This document shows, one piece after another, positions 25,913-33,420 of a DNA stretch of 64,000 bases. Position 1 is the stretch's first letter. Each line of letters starts with the position of its first letter. Location of the stretch: assembly GCF_018860155.1 (NCBI RefSeq), contig NZ_JAHKNI010000004.1:592678-656677 (forward strand), read 5' to 3'. The DNA is from Nocardia albiluteola (lineage in GTDB: Bacteria > Actinomycetota > Actinomycetes > Mycobacteriales > Mycobacteriaceae). The notes beneath the pieces were generated by a model. The model did no database searches. It was not told the DNA's origin and saw only the letters and a list, made by a program, of their open reading frames with translations. The translations under genes and the position numbers were made by a program.

Positions 25913-26168
25913 TTTCAGCCGGCCCGTACTGGCTCGGGACGGTGTTACCGTCGGGCGACGGGTGGGTGGCGTGACCGATGACGGGATCTCGTTCGACGGT
26001 TACGAGATATTCGAGCCAGGCGATCCGGGCTACGACGAGTTGCTTCCATTGGCTCGAGAGAACCGGCTGCCGGACGAGGTAGCGGAGCGTCCGGTGGATC
26101 CGGAAGCGTTGGCGCATGTTCTCCACGACGCCGGGTTGGATGCGCACGATTTCCTGGAGAATCCGTAA
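25893..26168 (+). CDS. Small acidic protein overlapping the giant gene; candidate immunity or chaperone
   Basis: A 91-residue protein read from a TTG at 25893, chosen because GGAGG at 25882-25886 lies six bases upstream. The start sits inside the last codons of the giant gene, a 20-base overlap that implies translational coupling. The protein begins NEYSDNFSRPVLARDG, is acidic and has no signal peptide or membrane segment. It contains DDGISFDGYEIFEPGDPGYD and ends HDFLENP. I do not recognise a family. The position, immediately after a gene whose last domain is a metallopeptidase toxin, is where an immunity protein or dedicated chaperone is expected; that is inference. A longer frame with an upstream GTG exists but has no ribosome-binding site. 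Confidence 0.65.
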   Translation: MNEYSDNFSRPVLARDGVTVGRRVGGVTDDGISFDGYEIFEPGDPGYDELLPLARENRLPDEVAERPVDPEALAHVLHDAGLDAHDFLENP

Positions 26169-26299
26169 TCTCACTGTGCGGCGGCCGCTCCGTCCGTCTC
26201 GGCCAGGCGTCGTGTGGGAGCGGCTTTCTCGTCTGCAACCAGCTCCCCAGACCCGGGAAGGCGCCTCGGAACGGGGCGGTTGCCATCGCTGTATCTTCG

Positions 26300-26692
26300 G
26301 TGCTCGACCAGATGGATCCGGTGTTCGGCCGGGTGAGCGAGGAACGCATGATGTCGGTTCCGGAACGGCAATTCATCACTGGCGCAGCAACATCGAGGAC
26401 GGGGCGCGTTGCGGTGAAGACGACCGAGATGGGGTTGCCGACAGCGGTGTCCGTGGATCGTGCTCAGCTTCGGCGAGATCCGGACGAGTTGGCCGGGGAG
26501 ATTCTGCGGCTGTGTCGGCAGGCATCCGCGCGGGCTCGGCTGGCGCGCCGCACCGAACTCACCGCGACCGGGGTGGACGCGGAGATTCTGGACGCGCTCG
26601 GGCTGCCCACCACCGAACAGGTGGCGTTGGCGGAACTGATTGCGGAAAACGAATACGATCACGCGCCGCGAAGCCTGCTGGGGGGCTTGTGA
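26300..26692 (+). CDS. YbaB/EbfC-like protein of the ESX locus
   Basis: About 130 residues. The core GRVAVKTTEMGLPTAVSVDR followed by LAGEILRLCRQASARARLAR fits the YbaB/EbfC fold (a beta-strand pair and a long helix), a family often encoded in ESX gene clusters next to Esx and Esp genes. The N-terminus is uncertain: GTG at 26300 and ATG at 26312 are both possible and neither has a strong ribosome-binding site. Its stop TGA overlaps the GTG of the next gene (GTGA), so the two are coupled. Function in ESX loci is poorly known; a chaperone or nucleoid-binding role is the usual guess. Confidence 0.65.
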   Translation: MLDQMDPVFGRVSEERMMSVPERQFITGAATSRTGRVAVKTTEMGLPTAVSVDRAQLRRDPDELAGEILRLCRQASARARLARRTELTATGVDAEILDALGLPTTEQVALAELIAENEYDHAPRSLLGGL

Positions 26693-27042
26693 AATCGGGC
26701 ACCGCTGACGTGGTGGAGCAGCTGCGCGACAATGCCGAGCGCCTGAACGCACTGGCGGACCGGTTGCGTGCGATCCGCGCCGAGGAGCGCTCGCCCGACG
26801 GGGCGGTCACCGTGACCGTCGACGGCAACGGCGAGATGGTGGATCTGCGGCTGTCCACGGCAATTATGCGGCTGTCCCCCAAGGAGTTCGAGCGAACTCT
26901 GGTCACCACCGCCGAACATGCGGCGCGGCGCGCCTTTGCCGAGCACGGCGGTCTCATCGCCGAATTCGGCGGCGGGGAACCGACATCGATGGCGCCCGTC
27001 GCCGATCGGGCTGAGCATGAACAGGAGCGGGGATGGCTGTAG
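26689..27042 (+). CDS. Second YbaB/EbfC-like protein of the ESX locus
   Basis: 117 residues from a GTG overlapping the preceding stop. It starts with a predicted coiled helix (VVEQLRDNAERLNALADRLR), then GAVTVTVDGNGEMVDLRLS and a long helix (FERTLVTTAEHAARRAFAEH), which is the YbaB layout. It lies directly before the EspC-like gene and overlaps it by a few bases, so the four genes from 26300 to 29119 form one translationally linked operon. It is probably a partner of the upstream YbaB-like protein; the two may form a heterodimer. This is inferred from pairing alone. Confidence 0.65.
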   Translation: MKSGTADVVEQLRDNAERLNALADRLRAIRAEERSPDGAVTVTVDGNGEMVDLRLSTAIMRLSPKEFERTLVTTAEHAARRAFAEHGGLIAEFGGGEPTSMAPVADRAEHEQERGWL

Positions 27043-27680
27043 TCATGGATGCCGATCTGCTGCGGCAGTTCGGAGATCTGCACCTCACCCAGGGGGCGAT
27101 GACGCAGACCGCCGGGGCGATCGATCAGGCTGCCACCATTGCGGCCGCGGTTCCGGTGTTCGGTCCGATCGGGTCGGAGTTCCTGGCCGCGTATGCCGGC
27201 GCACAGGCCAATCACAGCCGGGCCGTGGCGCAGCTGACCGAGGTGTACGAGGCCACCGGCGCGGCCGCGCACGCGGGTGCCGCTGGCTACGACCTGACCG
27301 AGCTGGAATCGTCGACCCCCTTCGCGGCGGCGAGCCTCGAGACGAATTCGGCTGCGGCGTCACTTGTTTCCCCTACGGCGTCTCGCTCGGCCGCCCAGCT
27401 CGCCACCATCGCGCAGGAGGCGTTACAGGTGGCGGGCCAGGGGATCGGGCTGGCCGCGTCGGCAGGTGGTGAGGTGGCGGCGGTGAACCAGCAATCGGCG
27501 AGCCGGCAGGCGATGGCGAGCGAGTACGAAAGCCCGGGCTCGAGCGTGCCGGCCGGGGTTCGGGGGAGTGTCGCTACCGCGGGCCCGGCGCCGACAGCCG
27601 CCGGGGATCGGTCACAGCCGATGCCGAGGATGCAGTTGCCCTCCGCCGCACCGGGATCCGACGAGGCCGAGTTCGCATGA
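27033..27680 (+). CDS. EspC-like (DUF2580-type) ESX-associated protein
   Basis: 215 residues, ATG preceded by GGAGCGGGG. The first 100 residues form two helical segments (LRQFGDLHLTQGAMTQTAGA and FLAAYAGAQANHSRAVAQLT) like ESX-1 secretion-associated EspC-type proteins. The rest is Ala/Ser/Pro-rich and likely disordered. It sits between the YbaB pair and the large Ala-rich protein, whose ATG overlaps its TGA (ATGA). Likely a secreted or secretion-associated helper protein. No WxG motif is visible and there is no Sec signal, as expected for type VII substrates. Confidence 0.55.
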   Translation: MAVVMDADLLRQFGDLHLTQGAMTQTAGAIDQAATIAAAVPVFGPIGSEFLAAYAGAQANHSRAVAQLTEVYEATGAAAHAGAAGYDLTELESSTPFAAASLETNSAAASLVSPTASRSAAQLATIAQEALQVAGQGIGLAASAGGEVAAVNQQSASRQAMASEYESPGSSVPAGVRGSVATAGPAPTAAGDRSQPMPRMQLPSAAPGSDEAEFA

Positions 27681-29119
27681 CCCAACCCGCGTCCGCTTCG
27701 GTGCCACCCACGGTGCTGGACATCTTGAACAGCAGTCCCGCTGGTCCGCTGCTGCACCGGCCGGTCGGTGAGGTGCTTGCGGGCCTGGGCATCCCGCCCC
27801 TGCCCCAGATGCCCCCGTTGCCGCCGCTGCCCGGGCTGCCACCCCTGCCGACGCTGAACCCGGTCGCACTGTTGAAGCCGGTCACCGATTCGTTCGGTCA
27901 TCTCGGCAGCGGCAATCTCGGCTCGATGGGGCCGCTCGATCCGACCCAGGTGCTCTCGGATGTGGCCAATGGGCTCTCGTCGGTGGTCTCGCTGGGCACT
28001 ACGGCCCTGGGCCTGCTGACATCGCTCCAGGGCCAGGGGGCACAGCAGGCGGCTGCCAAATCTGCGGCGGCACAGTCTAATACGGCGTCCGTATCCGAGC
28101 AGGCCACGGGAATGTCGGCTCTGGTGGGCGCGGCGGCGGGCGTGGTCGAGGTCGGGAACGCCGAATTGGCGGCAATCGCGGCGAAACTCGCCGCCGAGCT
28201 CACTGTCGCGGTGGCCGTGCCGGGTGGGGCCCCGTTCGCCGCGGCGGCGGCCGCGGAGGCATCGGCCGAGGCGGCCGCCGTGATCGCGCATGTCAAGGCG
28301 GAGCTCGCGGTGCTCGCCACCCAGATGACCGCGGTGGGGCAGCCGGTGCCGATCACCAGTCCACCGCGGCTCCCGCAGCCCGCGGCCGGGAAAACCGCGG
28401 CCACTACCGCGAAGTCGACGGCGACCACCGCGAAAGCCGCCGCTACCACCGCCAAATCGACGGCGGTCACCGCGAAAACAGCGGCTACCACGGCCAAGTC
28501 GGCGGCAACCACCGCGAAGGCAACGACCGCGACGGCCGCCAATGCCGCGGCGAGTGGCGGTAGCGTCGCCGATTCGGCCACAACCGCCGGATCAGGGACC
28601 ACGCAGGGAGCGCAGGCGCTGCAGAATGTCGCACAGCCGATCTCCCAGCTCGGCCAACTCGGGGCGATGTCGCCGAACTCACTGCTGGCGCCCATCACGG
28701 CACCGGCCGCACATTCGTTGTCGGCCGAAATGGACCTGGCTCCCACGGGATTCGATGGCGGCCTCGCCGGGGTGGCCACCATGCCCGGGCTCGGCGCCGG
28801 TGCACCGTTGCAGGAGACCGTCATCGAGACACCGGTCGATCCGGCGCCGGCGGCGCACACCGCTCCGGCGGCCCTGGCCGCATCCGATTACACCCCGGCG
28901 GCGGCCGCGGCCGAGCGGTCGGGCACGCCGATGATGCCCCCGATGGGGGGCCCGGGCATGGTCGGGCGGGCCGGTGCGGCGGATGTCGAGTCGCGCAGCT
29001 CGCTCGTGCACGCCCAGCACGGCGAGGAGGTCGTCGGCAGGCTCGACGGCCTGATGGGTCCGGTCGTCGGGGCGACCGTGCCCGCATCGGGCCCCACTGA
29101 CAAGGAATTGGCCCTCTGA
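27677..29119 (+). CDS. Ala/Pro-rich ESX-associated protein with heptad repeats
   Basis: 480 residues, coupled to the previous gene by ATGA. The N-terminus has a Pro-Leu-rich stretch (LPPLPGLPPLPTLNP), and the middle (about 90-220) is Ala-rich helix. Then a run of seven-residue units ending TAK follows (residues about 240-288), and the tail is Gly/Pro/Met-rich. No enzyme motif or Sec signal is seen. Alternating Ala-rich helices and position within an ESX operon suggest a secreted Esp-type or structural protein, but I cannot assign a family. Lys in the repeat gives a strong local positive charge, which could bind nucleic acid or cell wall. Confidence 0.6.
   Translation: MTQPASASVPPTVLDILNSSPAGPLLHRPVGEVLAGLGIPPLPQMPPLPPLPGLPPLPTLNPVALLKPVTDSFGHLGSGNLGSMGPLDPTQVLSDVANGLSSVVSLGTTALGLLTSLQGQGAQQAAAKSAAAQSNTASVSEQATGMSALVGAAAGVVEVGNAELAAIAAKLAAELTVAVAVPGGAPFAAAAAAEASAEAAAVIAHVKAELAVLATQMTAVGQPVPITSPPRLPQPAAGKTAATTAKSTATTAKAAATTAKSTAVTAKTAATTAKSAATTAKATTATAANAAASGGSVADSATTAGSGTTQGAQALQNVAQPISQLGQLGAMSPNSLLAPITAPAAHSLSAEMDLAPTGFDGGLAGVATMPGLGAGAPLQETVIETPVDPAPAAHTAPAALAASDYTPAAAAAERSGTPMMPPMGGPGMVGRAGAADVESRSSLVHAQHGEEVVGRLDGLMGPVVGATVPASGPTDKELAL
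28394..28540 (+). repeat. 21-bp tandem repeat coding TAATTAK-type heptads
   Basis: Seven consecutive 21-base units; the first six read TAATTAK, STATTAK, AAATTAK, STAVTAK, TAATTAK, SAATTAK, and the seventh has decayed to ATTATAA. DNA units differ mostly at third positions. Such repeats are prone to copy-number change by slippage. Confidence 0.85.
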
Positions 29120-29164
29120 GGTCGCTTGGGTGAAACCAGACACAACACAACCGAAAGGAACAGC

Positions 29165-29485
29165 GTGATTACCAGCAATATGCGCGAAATTGATGTCGAT
29201 GCCCATGCGGCCGCGACGAGGAAGCTATCCGATCAGGTGGATGCGATGCGTCAGGTCGTCCAGCGAATGGGCACGACCTCGCAGGATTCGATGCAGGTCT
29301 GGCAAGGCCAAGCCCAGAATGCGCACCAGCAGTTTCAACAGGACTGGCAAACGAGCGTGAAGTCACAGGTCCTGCAGGCCCTCGACTCGCTTTCCCGGAC
29401 ACTGCACAGCGGTGGCCAGAATGCCGCCCACGTCGAGAATGCCAGCGCGCACACATTCAACAACGTTCACACCAACTTGATCTAG
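29165..29485 (+). CDS. WXG100 (ESAT-6 family) protein, EsxB-like
   Basis: 106 residues from GTG at 29165, chosen for the AAAGGA ribosome-binding site at its usual distance. A helix-turn-helix hairpin is evident: a first helix around AATRKLSDQVDAMRQVVQRM, the turn MQVWQGQAQNAH with the W-x-G motif, and a second helix ending HTFNNV. These are small type VII substrates secreted as heterodimers with a partner, here the next gene 23 bp downstream. The C-terminus lacks an obvious YxxxD/E signal, so the export signal may sit on the partner or use another pattern. Confidence 0.85.
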   Translation: MITSNMREIDVDAHAAATRKLSDQVDAMRQVVQRMGTTSQDSMQVWQGQAQNAHQQFQQDWQTSVKSQVLQALDSLSRTLHSGGQNAAHVENASAHTFNNVHTNLI

Positions 29486-29508
29486 TACCCGACCGAAGGA
29501 TTTTCGAG

Positions 29509-29805
29509 ATGACATCGCCGATGACCCGCTACGACAGTGGCGGTATGGACGATTACCACGCGACCATGACCAAATGGATCGGAGAGCTGCAGAGTTGCCT
29601 GTCCGGCGTGCACGGCGCACACCGCGAACTGCAGAACGTGTGGACAGGTGCCGCCCGGGAGGCCTGTGACAACGCGGTTCAGCATTTGACGAATATCTGC
29701 AACAACCACATCGCCACTGCGGGACACGGCGTCAATGCCGCCCGGAAGTCGCACGACGACTTCGTCAGCTACGACGGCAGCTTCGCCAGCAAGATCGGCT
29801 GCTGA
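29509..29805 (+). CDS. WXG100 (ESAT-6 family) protein, EsxA-like
   Basis: 98 residues, ATG with GAAGGA upstream. Helix one includes DDYHATMTKWIGELQSCLSG, the turn reads NVWTGAAREACDN with W-x-G, and helix two carries HGVNAARKSHDDFVSYDGSF. It contains four cysteines (two in the helices, NICNN, and the last residue), unusual for this family and able to form disulfides outside the cell. It pairs with the upstream WXG100 protein. A strong hairpin follows, so the pair can be made in excess over the secretion machine. Confidence 0.85.
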   Translation: MTSPMTRYDSGGMDDYHATMTKWIGELQSCLSGVHGAHRELQNVWTGAAREACDNAVQHLTNICNNHIATAGHGVNAARKSHDDFVSYDGSFASKIGC

Positions 29806-29829
29806 TCCCAGTTCCCGAACAACACATAT

Positions 29830-29859
29830 AGCGGCGGTCTGCCCCGGCAGGCCGCCGCT
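29830..29859 (+). terminator. Strong GC hairpin after the esx pair
   Basis: AGCGGCGG-TCTGC pairs with GCAGG-CCGCCGCT as a 13-bp stem, including one T-G pair, around a CCCG loop. No T-run follows, so it may be an attenuator or an mRNA-stabilising 3' end rather than an efficient intrinsic terminator. Confidence 0.6.
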
Positions 29860-29897
29860 TCGGTCGTCGCACACCTCCCCAGCCGGTTCGGAGAAAT

Positions 29898-31310
29898 ATG
29901 CCCTCCCAGTTGACAACCAGGGCCCAGGTCAACGGATACCTGTTCCTCATCAAACGGCTCGAGCACGCGCTGATCCGCCGCGACGTGCGCATGCTGCACG
30001 ACCCGATGAGCACGCAGTTCCGTTCCCTGGTCGCCGGCACGGTGCTGGGCATGCTCGCGCTCGGCGCGTGCGCCGTGCTGGGCCTGCTACGCCCGCAGGG
30101 GTCGGTCGAGAACGCGCATATCATCCTCGGCAAGGGCAGCGACGGGCTGTACGTGATCCAGAACGGAAAGCTCGACCCGGTACTGAATCTCGCGTCCGCA
30201 CGGCTGATCGCCGGTGCGCCCGAGACTCCCGATTCGGTGGCCGAGTCCAAGCTGACCGCGTATCCCCGCGGCCCCCTGCTGGGCATCCCCGGGGCGCCGA
30301 CGGCGCTACCCGGATCGGCGGTCGACGGGTCGCAATGGACACTGTGCCAGGCGATGACGCCGATTTCGGGCGCCTCGACCCTGGTCTTCGCCGGGCGCCC
30401 GGATCTCACGGACGGCGCGCGGGCGCTCGGGCACGACGAGGCGCTGCTGGTGTCGAACCAGGGCAAGACGTATCTGCTGTTCGACGGTAAGCGTGCGGAA
30501 TTGGACCCCGAGAACGACGCGGTATCGCGGGCGCTGCAACTGCAGGGCGCCTCGGTCCGGCCGATCGGCACCGCGCTGCTGGATGCCACCGTGCCGGTTC
30601 CGGCGATCGCCCCGCCGGTGATTCCGCATGCGGGACAACCGGGCCCGGTCCGGAACACCAGGATCGGGCAGGTGATTCAGGTCAGCGACGTCGGCACGGG
30701 CGAGCTGTACGTGGTGCTGCCGAATGGGGTACAACGGATTTCACCGCTCGCGGCGGAGGTGATCCGCAACTCGGACTCCCTCGGCGTCAGCCAGATCGTG
30801 ACCCTGCCCCCGGACCTGCTCGCGGGTATCCCTGTGTTGCACACACTTCCGACCGACGGCTTCCCGGCGCGGCGACCGACGATCCTGCCGACCGATCCCT
30901 CGCCGGTGGCCTGCTCGTCCTGGTCGCGTGCGGACGACAATCACGATGCCGCCCTGACGCTGATGGTGGGCCGGTCCTGGCCGCTGCCGTCTACCGCGAA
31001 TCCGGTGCAGATGGCCGACGGCAACGGCAGCCCCGACCGCGTGGACGCGGTGTACCTGCCGCCCTTTTCCGGAGAGTTCGTGCGCATCACCGGAATTGCC
31101 AGCGACAGCGTCCGCAAGGACGGCCTGTGCTACATCAGCGATACCGGGATCCGGTATGGCATAACGGATCCGGCGACGGCCGCGATTCTCGGCATGCCAA
31201 AGACCCCGAAACCGGCGCCCTGGGAGATCATCGGACGCTTGGCGGGCGGGCCCATGTTGAGCAAGGACGCCGCCGCGGTCGCGCACGACACCCTGCCGAC
31301 CGGCCCGTAG
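29898..31310 (+). CDS. eccB: EccB, ESX core membrane component
   Basis: 470 residues, usual EccB size. The cytosolic start reads PSQLTTRAQVNGYLFLIKRL, typical of the family, followed by one membrane span (residues about 44-64, LVAGTVLGMLALGACAVLGLL less its last base of charge) and a large extracytoplasmic part beginning ENAHIILGKGSDGLYVIQNG. Cys residues in SAVDGSQWTLCQ, PSPVACSSW and KDGLCYIS fit the periplasmic disulfides of EccB. It forms the membrane complex with EccC and EccD. It is convergent with eccA, and its last 14 codons lie in an 89-bp direct duplication. Confidence 0.93.
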   Translation: MPSQLTTRAQVNGYLFLIKRLEHALIRRDVRMLHDPMSTQFRSLVAGTVLGMLALGACAVLGLLRPQGSVENAHIILGKGSDGLYVIQNGKLDPVLNLASARLIAGAPETPDSVAESKLTAYPRGPLLGIPGAPTALPGSAVDGSQWTLCQAMTPISGASTLVFAGRPDLTDGARALGHDEALLVSNQGKTYLLFDGKRAELDPENDAVSRALQLQGASVRPIGTALLDATVPVPAIAPPVIPHAGQPGPVRNTRIGQVIQVSDVGTGELYVVLPNGVQRISPLAAEVIRNSDSLGVSQIVTLPPDLLAGIPVLHTLPTDGFPARRPTILPTDPSPVACSSWSRADDNHDAALTLMVGRSWPLPSTANPVQMADGNGSPDRVDAVYLPPFSGEFVRITGIASDSVRKDGLCYISDTGIRYGITDPATAAILGMPKTPKPAPWEIIGRLAGGPMLSKDAAAVAHDTLPTGP

Positions 31311-31437
31311 TGGGGCCGGTCACAGCCCCAGCGCTCCCATCACTTCGTTCCAACGATGCCGCCGCGGTCGCGCAGGACCCCTTGCCGATCGGTCCGTAGT
31401 GGGGCCGGTCACAGCCCCAGCGCTCCCATCACTTCGT
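31269..31437. repeat. 89-bp direct duplication at the eccB/eccA 3' junction
   Basis: The block from GCCGCCGCGGTCGCGCA to CACTTCGT occurs at 31269 and again at 31358, with a few substitutions. The eccB stop lies in the first copy and the eccA stop in the second, so both 3' ends have a pseudo-copy next to them. Confidence 0.9.
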
Positions 31438-33229
31438 CCAGTGCGCGGCGCATGTCCTGCGCTTCGATCCGCATCAGCGCGGTCTCGTCCAGATCGTGCA
31501 GATCCAGGTTGCTACCCTCGCCGGTGAGCCGGAATTCCCGTTCCTCCTCGGCCATTTCGATCACGTTGCGGATGAATCGGCCGTTGCCCACGATATCGAT
31601 GGCACGCCTCGGGGCCCCACCGGCATCGGTGCGCTGCTGTGCGTAGAGGCTCTCGCAGCGCTGCACCAGCACCGCGAACGCCTCCTCGGACAGGGTGGAG
31701 TCACGCTGACCGGCAATGACCCGTCCGATCTCGCCGAGCTCACCGGGGTTGTAGGAGTCGAAGCGAATGCGCTTGGAAAAGCGTGACGCCAGACCGTCAT
31801 TGGCGGCCAGCAGGCGCTCGATCTCACCGTCGTATCCGGCGATGATCACCACGAGCCGGTCGCGGTCGTTTTCCATCCGCGCCAGCAGCGTGTCGATTGC
31901 CTCCTGGCCGAATGCGTCCCCGCCGGCCAGGCCGGTCTGAATCAGGGTGTACGCCTCGTCGATGAACAGCACCCCGTCCATCGCGGTGTCGATCAGCGCG
32001 GAGGTCTTGATGGCCGTGCTGCCCAGATGCTGGCCGACGAAGTCCATCCGCTTGGCCTCGACAACCTTGTCGGTCTTCAAAATTCCCAGGCCGCAATAGA
32101 TCTTGGCGACCACCCGGGCGACGGTGGTCTTGCCGGTGCCGGGCGGACCGGTGAATGCCAGGTGCTGCCCGCGCGGCACGCTGGCCAATCCCTTGTCGGC
32201 GCGAATCTTTGCCAGCATCGCCGTCGACTGCAGCTTCGCCACCTGGGTTTTCACCGCCGCGAGACCGACCTGGGTGTCCAGTTCGGTCCGCGCGAGCCGC
32301 ATGGTCTCGTCGGCGCTGTCGCGCTGCCGCAGGCGTTCGGATTCGGCCGGGTCGGGCGCCGAGGCCGGATCCCAGCGGTCGGTGCGGGCGGCGATCTGCT
32401 CGCGGGAGGTCAGCGTGAGCCGGAACTTCGGGTCCCGCAGGGCCGCGGCGTTGGCCTCGAAGTCCGGCGCCTCCGAATAGACCTTCTCGAACAGGCCGCG
32501 GGCCTGGTCCTCGTTGCCCTGCTCGCGCAGGCACAGCCCGCGGCAGTACATGGCCGAGGTGCGGGCGCCCGGGATCGGTCCCTGCTCGGCCAGCTCCAGT
32601 CGCCGGATCGCCTCGCCGAACAACCCCAGCTGTGCGCACGCCGAGCCGACCATGACGTGGGCGCCGGTCGCCAGGTATCTGTCGGCCCAGTCGGCCGAGC
32701 CGGACAGCACCGTCATCACGTCGCTCCACCGCTGCGTTGTGTAGTGCAGGTGCGCCCGCGCATAGGCGCAGATGTGGTCGTCGAACACCGTATCCTCGGT
32801 CGCCGCGTCGGTCCGCCGCTGCAGGTCGAGCCGGTCGAGCACCTCCTCGGCCTCGTCGTATTCGCCCGCGCCGACCAGCGAGGTGGCATACGCGACCGCG
32901 ATCTCCACCGCGCTGCACAGCGGGTAGTCGACGTACGCGCCGATGACGAATCGGCCCGCGAGCTGGCGCGGTGCGAGCCCGAGACGCCGCTGCTCGCGTC
33001 CTAAGGCCGAGCTCGCGCGGTACAGGTTGAACAGCACGTCGTGCGTAAGGTCGCCGGCGGCGGCGCGTCCGAGCCAGGCGTCGGCCATCGCCGGATCCCA
33101 TTCGGCGGCATGCTGGAACGCCTTTCGCGCGTACTCGCGATCGGGCGTGGTCTGCCGGCCGTTCACGACGAGCCCCAGCGACATGACACCGGCGTCGAAA
33201 ACCCTCTGCGCCTGCCGATTTCCGCTCAT
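31409..33229 (-). CDS. eccA: EccA, AAA+ ATPase of the ESX system
   Basis: 606 residues from ATG at 33229 (protein starts MSGNRQAQRVFDAG); 20 further codons upstream are open but less likely. The N-terminal half is TPR-like helical repeats (for example AAEWDPAMADAWLGRAAAGD). The C-terminal half is a CbxX/CfqX-type AAA+ domain with Walker A GPPGTGKTT, Walker B GVLFIDEAYT and a sensor/arginine region ASRFSKRIRF. In ESX systems EccA is cytosolic and helps release substrates from chaperones. It is divergent from eccD, with a 191-bp shared promoter region. EccA is typical of ESX-1/2/3/5 and absent from mycobacterial ESX-4. Confidence 0.92.
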   Translation of the reverse strand: MSGNRQAQRVFDAGVMSLGLVVNGRQTTPDREYARKAFQHAAEWDPAMADAWLGRAAAGDLTHDVLFNLYRASSALGREQRRLGLAPRQLAGRFVIGAYVDYPLCSAVEIAVAYATSLVGAGEYDEAEEVLDRLDLQRRTDAATEDTVFDDHICAYARAHLHYTTQRWSDVMTVLSGSADWADRYLATGAHVMVGSACAQLGLFGEAIRRLELAEQGPIPGARTSAMYCRGLCLREQGNEDQARGLFEKVYSEAPDFEANAAALRDPKFRLTLTSREQIAARTDRWDPASAPDPAESERLRQRDSADETMRLARTELDTQVGLAAVKTQVAKLQSTAMLAKIRADKGLASVPRGQHLAFTGPPGTGKTTVARVVAKIYCGLGILKTDKVVEAKRMDFVGQHLGSTAIKTSALIDTAMDGVLFIDEAYTLIQTGLAGGDAFGQEAIDTLLARMENDRDRLVVIIAGYDGEIERLLAANDGLASRFSKRIRFDSYNPGELGEIGRVIAGQRDSTLSEEAFAVLVQRCESLYAQQRTDAGGAPRRAIDIVGNGRFIRNVIEMAEEEREFRLTGEGSNLDLHDLDETALMRIEAQDMRRALDEVMGALGL

Positions 33230-33420
33230 TCGAATTCCAGCTCCCAGTGATGCGCGCCCGACCCGCGGGATGCGTCGGTCTACTGGCACAGGGCGGCTTG
33301 ATTACCCTAGGAGTCGTTGCGGGACAGTGATTTCCCAGCAGTGGTGAGAGTTGAGGGCCGCGCTCCGCCGCCGTCGATACACTCGGCGCGTTCGAGAACC
33401 CTTCGACACCGGGGACGGCC

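Noticed and set aside
28394..28540. CRISPR-like reading of the 21-bp repeat
   Set aside because: Units are contiguous without spacers and encode protein in frame.
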